From: Synechococcaceae bacterium WB4_1_0192
GTDB lineage: Bacteria > Cyanobacteriota > Cyanobacteriia > PCC-6307 > Cyanobiaceae
Length of the DNA stretch: 6,129 nt
Reading direction: 5' to 3'
Assembly: GCA_009926195.1 (NCBI GenBank)
Contig: RFPK01000123.1
Coordinates: 1-6,129, forward strand
Shown here: in pieces, positions 1 through 4,561 of the stretch
How the letters are laid out: each line of letters starts with the position of its first letter
How positions within the stretch are numbered: the stretch's first letter is position 1
The notes under the pieces: model-generated
The model's database searches: none
Told to the model about the DNA's origin: nothing
Seen by the model: the letters and a program-made list of their open reading frames with translations, nothing else
Translations under genes and position numbers: made by a program

Positions 1-641
1 CGGCCGGGTATCACGTCCTGCTTGAGGCGGAAGGCGGGAATGTAGAAGCCGTGCAGCACGTCATCAGAGTTGAGCCGAAAGGTGACGGGCTGATCGACGG
101 GCAGATGCAGCTCGGTAGAAGAGATTTTGCGCCCGGGATAGCGGAACTCCCACGACCATTGCCTGGCGATCACCTCAATCTGCTCCGCCGGCAAACGGTC
201 AGCCGGATAACCACCCTGCATTTCGAGCGGGCTATGGGCATGGATGTGCTCCATCGGGCCGAGCACACCGAGACGATGGTTGACCCGCATTGTGTAGACG
301 GCAATCGCCATCACGAGAACGAAGGGAATCGCGGTCCAGATCACCTCGAGGCGGGTGTTGCCCTCAATCGGCACCGCATCGCTCTCGTCGTATTTCTCGG
401 CACGATTGAACAGCAGAACCCACACCAGCACCGTGAGAACCGCGCCGAACACAAAGGTGCCGATGGCGGTCTCGAAGCTGAACAAGCCATCCACCAGCGG
501 CGCGGCATTGGAAGCTGGCACTGGCAACCAATGGTGCGCCTGCCGACCCATCCAGTGGCTCAGCAACACCAGCAGAGCGACCCAGAGGCCGAGGCCGAGC
601 ACGGCAGTGCGATTGATCGACGATGGAGCGGAGCTGTTCAT
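1..641 (-). CDS. ctaC: Cytochrome c oxidase subunit II, 3' end missing (partial)
   Basis: This is subunit II of a heme-copper terminal oxidase, the membrane-anchored subunit that passes electrons to subunit I. The 213 visible residues begin at ATG 641-639. A strong GAGGAGG ribosome site lies 9-10 nt upstream and overlaps the stop of the preceding gene. Visible parts are an N-terminal hydrophobic segment (about 12-30, an extra helix or signal anchor), the two usual COX2 helices (about 58-79 and 98-118, the second with LEVIWTAIP), the aromatic patch QWSWEFRYPG (161-170) and the start of the cupredoxin domain, SDDVLHGFYIPAFRLKQD. His197 aligns with the first CuA ligand. The CxxxC...H..M ligand block lies beyond the left edge, so CuA cannot be fully judged. 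Cyanobacteria have an aa3-type oxidase and an alternative thylakoid/plasma-membrane type (ARTO). The DUF2231 pair upstream suggests the alternative type, but that is inference. Subunits I and III should follow outside the window. Confidence 0.93.
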   Translation of the reverse strand, partial: MNSSAPSSINRTAVLGLGLWVALLVLLSHWMGRQAHHWLPVPASNAAPLVDGLFSFETAIGTFVFGAVLTVLVWVLLFNRAEKYDESDAVPIEGNTRLEVIWTAIPFVLVMAIAVYTMRVNHRLGVLGPMEHIHAHSPLEMQGGYPADRLPAEQIEVIARQWSWEFRYPGRKISSTELHLPVDQPVTFRLNSDDVLHGFYIPAFRLKQDVIPG

Positions 642-656
642 GGACGACCGACCTCC

Positions 657-1319
657 TCAAGGCAGAGCTGTATGCAGATCAGCGCCGGCCTGCAGCAGCT
701 GATCGGCAGCGATGTGGACCCCGAATTCAGCGGCCATCTGAGCGCCGAGGGTGCCGTGCAGGCCGATCAGGGCGAACATGACCACCCCCACGGCGAGGTA
801 GAGCCATTGGACCTGGCGACCCATATCGCGACGCCAGGCATAGCGCTGGAAGCCGCGCCACACGGTCATCGCCGTGATGATCGCCAGCAGCAGGACACCG
901 CCCACGCCATGCCAGAGCATGGTGGTCATGCTGCCGAGCCCGAAGGTGCTCCTCACCCCCGGCAACGGCACGGCGGTGAGCATTTCGTAGAAGCCGACCG
1001 CCACCGTGAAGAAGGTGATCAGACAGCAGGCCAGCAGGTTGTACCAGCCCACATCGTGAAAGCCGCCGCGGGTGATCGGCAGGGCCAGGAAACGGAACAC
1101 CCGCTTTTCAAGGGGGTAGAGAGCGCCCACCACATCGAAGGCGATGGCGATCACGAACAATCCGATCGTGAGGTGGACCAGATTCGGATGAATCGGCAGC
1201 GGATAGGGCAGACCGTTCGCTCCCAGCTGGGAGGCGATCTGATCGAGCGGCATGGACTCCGGCCGATAGGCCAGGGCCAATGGCGATGAGGATGAAGGCT
1301 GCAGAAGAACCGACAGCAT
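657..1319 (-). CDS. DUF2231 family membrane protein, second of a pair
   Basis: A 220-residue integral membrane protein of the DUF2231 family, with no established biochemical function. About four transmembrane segments are visible (roughly 45-67, 92-113, 135-155 and 170-192). Conserved-looking histidines sit at the helix ends: H44 and H49 in IHPNLVH, H137 in WHGVGG, and H188 and H202 near the C-terminus. This is a spacing that could hold a heme or metal, but that is inference. Its ATG shares one base with the stop of the upstream paralogue (TGATG), so translation is probably coupled. Its own stop overlaps the ribosome site of the oxidase subunit II gene 15 nt downstream. An internal ATG at residue 23 (1253-1251) would also give a family-like N-terminus, but only a poorly spaced GGAG precedes it. 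The operon position argues for a role in assembly of, or electron delivery to, the oxidase. Confidence 0.87.
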   Translation of the reverse strand: MLSVLLQPSSSSPLALAYRPESMPLDQIASQLGANGLPYPLPIHPNLVHLTIGLFVIAIAFDVVGALYPLEKRVFRFLALPITRGGFHDVGWYNLLACCLITFFTVAVGFYEMLTAVPLPGVRSTFGLGSMTTMLWHGVGGVLLLAIITAMTVWRGFQRYAWRRDMGRQVQWLYLAVGVVMFALIGLHGTLGAQMAAEFGVHIAADQLLQAGADLHTALP

Positions 1320-1816
1320 CAGATCAGCCCCTCACGCATGGCAGCCACCACCTTGACGGTGTGCAGGCCATAGGTCCAGATGAGGCGATCACCAAGGATC
1401 ATCTGGACCACGATCAGACCACTGACCACGGCACCAGCACCGAGGAATTTGGCTGGCAGTGCCTCGGGGTCGCGATTGCGCAGGACATAGCGCCAGGCTG
1501 TCAGCAGAGACAGCACCCCCGCCAACGACCAGCCGATCGTGGTGTGGATGTCAAGGATGTCGCGCGAGGCGCCGTAAGGAGAAGCCAGACCGGCCTCCAC
1601 CTGGCCAAAGATGATCGCCACGAAGATCGCCCCCGTGGCAAACAGGAGATTCCAGAAGCTGACCTCAAACAGCTGAGGTTTGCGCCAGATCACGCCGATC
1701 CCATCGAACACGAACGCAATCAGCGCCATCGCGATCACGAAATGAACGACGATCGGATGGATTGTGTCCATCCACGGCAGGTTGTGGTCGTTGAGAGGAG
1801 GCAGCAGGTTGAGCAT
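1319..1816 (-). CDS. DUF2231 family membrane protein, first gene of the oxidase operon
   Basis: A 165-residue membrane protein paralogous to the next gene. Four predicted transmembrane segments lie at about 21-44, 53-74, 92-112 and 124-146. It repeats the family signature IHPIVVHF (H20, H25), then has H91 in HTTIGW and H152 in YGLHTVKV, matching the four-histidine arrangement of its neighbour. The start at ATG 1816 gives an N-terminus LNDHNLPWMDTIHP that looks typical of the family. No good Shine-Dalgarno sequence is visible upstream, and an alternative ATG at residue 16 would remove the LNDHNLPW lead-in. It is the first gene of the minus-strand operon, so the operon promoter must lie in 1817-1960. 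The function is unknown. Co-transcription with oxidase subunit II suggests a respiratory accessory role. Confidence 0.87.
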   Translation of the reverse strand: MLNLLPPLNDHNLPWMDTIHPIVVHFVIAMALIAFVFDGIGVIWRKPQLFEVSFWNLLFATGAIFVAIIFGQVEAGLASPYGASRDILDIHTTIGWSLAGVLSLLTAWRYVLRNRDPEALPAKFLGAGAVVSGLIVVQMILGDRLIWTYGLHTVKVVAAMREGLI

Positions 1817-1865
1817 GGGGCCGATCCGGCCTGATCACGATTCACCCTGGCCAGCACCAAGACGG

Positions 1866-1884
1866 CTGTCACCGGAACTGTCAC
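1866..1884. promoter_or_regulatory. Possible operator: CTGTCAC direct repeat
   Basis: Two identical heptamers, CTGTCAC at 1866-1872 and 1878-1884, are separated by 5 bp (12-bp period). They lie 50-68 bp upstream of the first DUF2231 start. Direct heptamers near one helical turn are typical sites for OmpR/PhoB-type response regulators. The heptamer resembles half of the enterobacterial Pho box, but the period is 12 rather than 11. No match to the NtcA site (GTA-N8-TAC) was seen. The regulator is unknown. Confidence 0.3.
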
Positions 1885-2016
1885 AAAATGGTGGCACTGC
1901 CCGCCGCTGAGAACAGAACGGCCAGCAAACGCCTAGAGCTCAGCCCCCAGATGACGGGACCGGGACACCGGCGAGAAGGAGGGACGCCTCAATTCCGCAG
2001 CGATTACCTTCACCGG

Positions 2017-2038
2017 CTTGCATCGGCCTTGCATCGGC
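2017..2038. repeat. Perfect 11-bp tandem repeat (two copies)
   Basis: CTTGCATCGGC occurs twice head to tail (2017-2027 and 2028-2038) in the intergenic region upstream of rbp. It may be a slippage product or a pair of binding sites one helical turn apart. Confidence 0.6.
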
Positions 2039-2160
2039 CGCCTGATCCACCTGCTGACCAGGAGCAGGCCCGCCCGCACCGGGGGCAGGACGTCTGCAGC
2101 AGTTCTGCCGCTGGCTCTGCATACCCGCCTGTTGCCTCAGCCGGAGCCGTGGCGCTGCAG

Positions 2161-2166
2161 TAGGCT
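2161..2166 (+). promoter_or_regulatory. Possible -10 element for rbp
   Basis: TAGGCT lies 130 bp before the rbp start codon. The same hexamer precedes trpA at 4562-4567. If used, it would give a 5' leader of about 120 nt. Long leaders are known for cold-regulated cyanobacterial rbp genes. No clear -35 element is visible, so this is weak. Confidence 0.25.
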
Positions 2167-2296
2167 GAAGCAGATTCTGAGATCACTCTTCAGCGAGTTT
2201 CTCACCAGCGCGGCGCTTTCCCACAGATCTCTCCAACCGGGCAGCGACTTTCTTCAGGGCTTTCAACGAATCGGCTTCACCGTTTATCCGTATTCC

Positions 2297-2641
2297 ATGA
2301 CCATTTACGTCGGCAACCTCTCCTTCGATGCCGAAGTGGAGGATCTCGAGCAGCTGTTCGCGTCCTACGGCAGCGTGCGCAAGTGCAGCCTCCCGCTCGA
2401 CCGTGACACCGGCCGCAAGCGGGGCTTCGCCTTTGTGGAGATGAGCAGCGAAGCCGAGGAAACCGCTGCGATCGACGATCTGCAGAACGTCGAGTGGATG
2501 GGCCGCAACATCCGTGTCAACAAGGCTGAGCCCCGCGGCGCCGGTGGTGGCGGGATGCACCCGCGACCCGGGCCAGCATGGCCCGCTCACTGGGGATGCG
2601 CAGCCGTGAAGCCCAGCCCAGCCGTTCCAGGGCACGGATGA
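2297..2641 (+). CDS. rbp: RRM-domain RNA-binding protein (cyanobacterial Rbp family) with an abnormal C-terminus
   Basis: A single-RRM RNA-binding protein of 114 residues, probably acting on cytoplasmic mRNA. The RRM spans about residues 2-76. RNP2 is IYVGNL (3-8) and RNP1 is RGFAFVEM (42-49), with the expected aromatic residues Y4, F44 and F46. ATG 2297 is chosen because the RRM begins directly after it; no Shine-Dalgarno sequence is visible, which is common in cyanobacteria. Family members usually continue after NKAEPR into a Gly-rich tail. Here only GAGGGG (81-86) remains. Residues 87-114, a Pro/Ala/Trp-containing stretch, are encoded by DNA that is antisense to the end of the desaturase gene. 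The two genes therefore overlap convergently by 125 bp, with no terminator between them. The tail looks acquired by deletion or fusion, or is an assembly error in a GGT/GGC-rich stretch. The RRM itself appears intact. Confidence 0.88.
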   Translation: MTIYVGNLSFDAEVEDLEQLFASYGSVRKCSLPLDRDTGRKRGFAFVEMSSEAEETAAIDDLQNVEWMGRNIRVNKAEPRGAGGGGMHPRPGPAWPAHWGCAAVKPSPAVPGHG

Positions 2642-3458
2642 AGCTGTAGGTGGGATCGGGCAGGGTGATCAGGCGGCCCTGGCGCACCGTGAAGCCCTGA
2701 CGCACGGAGCCCTGAAAGCCATGGTGCACGTTGTGCCAACCCTCGCCAAGGGTGATCAGAGCCACCCAGGGGTTGTTACGGCTGGCATCTCCGGTGTGGA
2801 ACGGTTGATCCCCGGCCAGATGGGCAACCGAGTTGACCGAAGCGACACCATGGAACAGGAGGGTTGTGCTCAGGCAGTACGCCCCGAGCCACTCTGCGCC
2901 GCCGATCCACCAGGACAGGGCAGCAAGCCCAAGCACCGGCAGGGCATGGAGCCGGTCGATCAGACGCAGCACCGGATCCGCTTCCACATCCGCCGGCAGG
3001 CTGTCGGGATGGAAACCCTCATCCAGCAGCCAGCCAAGCTGGGAGCGGATGAAACCTCGCCAGGCAACCGGATGGACGACCGGAGTGTGGGGGTCGGCAG
3101 CGGTATCGGCATGGCGGTGATGCTGCAGGTGGTGGGCCTTCCACCAGCTCGGCCCCATCTGCCCGGCTGAAGCGGCCACCAGGCAGCCGATCCACCACAC
3201 CAGTCGGGGAGCCTGATAGCTGCCATGGGTCACCAGACGGTGGTAGATGGCGGTGGTGGCCAGCATCCGCAGCAGATACAGCGCAAGGGCCCAGAGGACT
3301 GCAGCCCATCCGATGCCGTTCAGCAGCACCAGCAGACAACCGACGTGGGCCAGGGCGATGATCGGTGGGCCGAGGCCATGGAACAGGCGTCGCAGGCGGT
3401 GAGGACCACCGCGGGCTCGCGCAGGAAGGAAGGCCAGTGCTGATCTGCAATTGATCAA
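2517..3458 (-). CDS. Membrane fatty acid desaturase (acyl-lipid/acyl-CoA delta-9 type, DesC-like)
   Basis: A di-iron membrane desaturase that inserts a double bond into acyl chains of membrane lipids using O2 and ferredoxin-type electrons. The 313-residue frame has all three histidine boxes: HRLVTH (73-78), HLQHH (110-114) and HNVHH (242-246). It also has supporting residues H213 in NSVAHL and DPH (122-124). Hydrophobic stretches at about 32-68, 86-98 and 174-208 fit the usual helices. Family length is about 270-320 residues. The region after box 3, which reads LITLPDPTYSFIRALERLG, differs from the common WWE-type DesC tail, so the substrate and double-bond position are uncertain. The frame contains no ATG before box 1. 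The TTG at 3458-3456 is the best start by length, but it has no Shine-Dalgarno sequence. The last 11 residues (303-313) are antisense to the rbp Gly-rich linker and may not be ancestral. Confidence 0.87.
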   Translation of the reverse strand: MINCRSALAFLPARARGGPHRLRRLFHGLGPPIIALAHVGCLLVLLNGIGWAAVLWALALYLLRMLATTAIYHRLVTHGSYQAPRLVWWIGCLVAASAGQMGPSWWKAHHLQHHRHADTAADPHTPVVHPVAWRGFIRSQLGWLLDEGFHPDSLPADVEADPVLRLIDRLHALPVLGLAALSWWIGGAEWLGAYCLSTTLLFHGVASVNSVAHLAGDQPFHTGDASRNNPWVALITLGEGWHNVHHGFQGSVRQGFTVRQGRLITLPDPTYSFIRALERLGWASRLRIPSERAMLARVAGASRHHRRRGAQPC

Positions 3459-3491
3459 ACTAGAGGGCTGACCGCCTCTGGCTTGCCCTGA

Positions 3492-3572
3492 TCAGCACCG
3501 CGAGGTGAGCACCAGGGCCAGCAGCAGCGCTGCAGCAACGAGAAGCACCGTGGCGGCATTGGCATGATCCAT
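3492..3572 (-). CDS. Possible 26-residue single-helix membrane peptide
   Basis: An ATG at 3572-3570 opens a 26-residue frame that reads MDHANAATVLLVAAALLLAL and ends VLTSRC before TGA. Residues 7-22 form one clean hydrophobic helix with a polar N-terminus and a short Arg-Cys tail. This is the pattern of the many tiny subunits of cyanobacterial membrane complexes. AGGCGG about 8 nt upstream could serve as a ribosome site. It lies downstream of the tRNA and 33 nt upstream of the desaturase TTG start, in the same frame as the desaturase. It matches none of the short photosystem or cytochrome b6f subunits that I can recall. It may be a real small protein, a leader peptide, or chance in GC-rich DNA. 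Confidence 0.3.
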   Translation of the reverse strand: MDHANAATVLLVAAALLLALVLTSRC

Positions 3573-3705
3573 CAGCTGTCCGCCTGGGCTGCCACTCTTC
3601 CAGAGCGCCCGCAAGACCGTGATCAGCCCACCAGGAACCCCGGGCCCCGCTGCGAGGGCCTGCCCTGGAAAGGGTTGGGACCACAGGGCGTTGAGCCCGG
3701 CTGGA

Positions 3706-3789
3706 TGGGAGCAGGGGGGCTTGAACCCCCACAACGTTGCCGTCTGCGGATTTTAAGTCCGCTGCGTCTACCAATTCCGCCATGCTCCC
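3706..3789 (-). tRNA. trnL-UAA: tRNA-Leu (anticodon UAA), intronless
   Basis: The minus strand folds as a class II tRNA of 84 nt. The acceptor stem GGGAGCA (3789-3783) pairs with TGCTCCC (3713-3707), followed by discriminator A at 3706. The D-arm contains GGTAGACGC. The anticodon arm is GCGGA-CTTAAAA-TCCGC, with anticodon UAA at 3755-3753. A long variable arm contains ACGGCAACGT. The T-arm is GGGGG-TTCAAGC-CCCCC. The CCA end is not encoded. No intron is present at the U34/A35 junction (3755/3754), where many cyanobacteria carry a group I intron. Confidence 0.97.
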
Positions 3790-3798
3790 TGGCTCCGG

Positions 3799-3814
3799 GG
3801 CCGGGCTCCCGGCC
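3799..3814. repeat. Perfect 7-bp inverted repeat with 2-nt spacer
   Basis: GGCCGGG-CT-CCCGGCC lies 10 bp upstream of the tRNA-Leu 5' end. It would form a hairpin in the tRNA precursor leader or a cruciform in DNA. No T-run follows on either strand, so it does not look like a standard intrinsic terminator. Confidence 0.5.
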
Positions 3815-3844
3815 GACCGCGGTGGACCCGCAGCCCGGGCGGCC

Positions 3845-3854
3845 ATCCTAGATT
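3845..3854. promoter_or_regulatory. Possible back-to-back -10 elements for ndhL and tRNA-Leu
   Basis: The ten bases ATCCTAGATT read TAGATT on the plus strand (3849-3854), 24 bp before the ndhL start. On the minus strand they read TAGGAT (3850-3845), 55 bp before the tRNA. Both resemble a -10 hexamer and share one CTAG core. Only 89 bp separate the two divergent genes, so both promoters must lie here. No -35 elements are evident. Confidence 0.35.
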
Positions 3855-3878
3855 CGATCGACCACTCGGATCGGCTCC

Positions 3879-4145
3879 GTGGCCCTGCCTGGGTTCCTCA
3901 CCTCACTCACCAGCTCGGTCTCGGGCGAAACACTGCTGGTGCTGGCCGCCTACATCGCCCTGGCGGGCGCCTACCTGGTGGCGGTGCCACTGGCCCTGAT
4001 CACCTGGATGGCCAGGCGCTGGACGGTGATGGGCAAACTGGAGCGCACGGGTGTCTACGGACTGGTGTTCCTGTTCTTCCCCGGTCTGATCCTGTTCGCT
4101 CCGTTCATCAACCTGCGTCTGCACGGACAGGGCGAGATCGCATGA
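3879..4145 (+). CDS. ndhL: NAD(P)H-quinone oxidoreductase subunit L (NDH-1 complex)
   Basis: A small membrane subunit, specific to cyanobacteria and chloroplasts, of the thylakoid NDH-1 complex, which oxidises ferredoxin and reduces plastoquinone in respiration, cyclic electron flow and CO2 uptake. The 88 residues hold two transmembrane segments (about 18-43 and 57-78). Family features are visible: the VPLAL helix end, RRWTVMGKLERTGVYGL, FFPGLILFAPFINLR and a short polar tail. Family length is about 70-90 residues. The GTG at 3879 is the only start that keeps a short N-terminus ahead of the first helix; no Shine-Dalgarno sequence is seen. Its stop overlaps the DUF3007 start (ATGA), so translation is coupled. 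The order ndhL-DUF3007-trpA is familiar from picocyanobacterial genomes. Confidence 0.92.
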   Translation: MALPGFLTSLTSSVSGETLLVLAAYIALAGAYLVAVPLALITWMARRWTVMGKLERTGVYGLVFLFFPGLILFAPFINLRLHGQGEIA

Positions 4146-4516
4146 GCGTCCCTGAAAGCGGATCGTCGGGCCTGCGCAGCATCACGCGGGGTGGCGCCCT
4201 GCTGGCCGGCGCAGCCATCTTCGCGGTCGGAGGTCTCGGCTACTGGGCCTTCCAGGCGGCTGGCTTTGAAGGGTTCTCCGCCGGGATCGCCACCCAGGCC
4301 GTGCTGGTGGGCATCGTGCTGGTCTGGACCGGGTCGTATCTGGTGCGGGTGCTGAGCGGCAACATGACCTACATGGAGCAGCGACGTCGCTATCGCTCCT
4401 CCTACGACGCCGCCACCGAAGAGGAACTGGAGCGGCGCTTCAACGCACTCAGCCCCAGCGAGCAGGAGCAGCTCCTGCGGGAGCTCGGCCAGCTCGATGA
4501 CGGCCCGGAGGCCTGA
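4142..4516 (+). CDS. DUF3007 family membrane protein
   Basis: A 124-residue protein of the DUF3007 family, found in cyanobacteria and plastid-bearing plants; I know of no settled function. Two transmembrane segments are predicted (about 17-39 and 47-70). A charged C-terminal part follows, reading GNMTYMEQRRRYRSSYDA and then Glu/Arg-rich helices with LSPSEQEQLLRELG, a likely amphipathic or coiled helix exposed to one side of the membrane. It overlaps ndhL by 4 nt (ATGA), which gives a clear start and strong translational coupling. The context suggests a role with NDH-1 or in thylakoid membrane-complex assembly, but this is inference. A 73-bp gap separates it from trpA. Confidence 0.88.
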   Translation: MSVPESGSSGLRSITRGGALLAGAAIFAVGGLGYWAFQAAGFEGFSAGIATQAVLVGIVLVWTGSYLVRVLSGNMTYMEQRRRYRSSYDAATEEELERRFNALSPSEQEQLLRELGQLDDGPEA

Positions 4517-4561
4517 GGCCTGTCGTCTCGCGGGGCCGGCCGGCGCGGTCCGCTGACCCCA

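Larger units (their letters stand above)
1817..2296. other. 480-bp divergent intergenic region, no convincing gene
   Basis: This region separates the minus-strand oxidase operon from the plus-strand rbp gene and must carry both promoters. Open frames across it give compositionally biased proteins (Pro, Arg and Ala rich, no domain, no helix pattern), so no gene is called. It holds a CTGTCAC direct repeat (1866-1884), a CTAG (1933-1936), a perfect 11-bp tandem repeat (2017-2038), a 6-bp inverted repeat (2050-2055 with 2063-2068) and a TAGGCT hexamer (2161-2166). It is less GC-rich near rbp (2161-2296), as expected of a 5' leader. A small RNA or a very short peptide cannot be excluded. Confidence 0.6.

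Noticed and set aside
51..1289. Long plus-strand open frame of 412 codons over the oxidase operon
   Set aside because: It is rich in His, Gln, Glu and Arg with no domain or helix pattern. It lies antisense to three well-supported membrane protein genes, so it is a GC-driven shadow frame.
1280..1834. Plus-strand frame of 184 codons opposite the first DUF2231 gene
   Set aside because: It has a biased His/Asp/Gln/Arg composition typical of the reverse complement of a hydrophobic membrane protein. No motifs were seen.
1888..2163. Plus-strand frame of 91 codons in the long intergenic region
   Set aside because: Pro/Ala/Arg-rich with no recognisable fold, and it includes the tandem repeat. There is no ribosome site.
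2018..2296. N-terminal extension of the RNA-binding protein frame upstream to 2018
   Set aside because: The frame is open, but the family begins directly at the RRM (MTIYVGN). The extra 93 residues look random and include the intergenic repeat.
2183..2635. Minus-strand frame of 150 codons opposite rbp
   Set aside because: It is antisense to the RRM gene and shows no domain. The RRM motifs on the plus strand are unmistakable.
2721..3170. Plus-strand frame of 149 codons opposite the desaturase
   Set aside because: It is antisense to a protein with all three histidine boxes, and has no motif of its own.
3600..3705. Attachment site or integrated element next to the tRNA-Leu
   Set aside because: No integrase, no duplicated tRNA 3' end and no change in gene character were found on either side.
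4509..4560. Possible terminator after DUF3007: AGGCC-TGA-GGCCT and the palindrome GCCGGCCGGC
   Set aside because: Short GC stems without a T-run. At this GC content such palindromes are expected, and the cluster probably continues into trpA.
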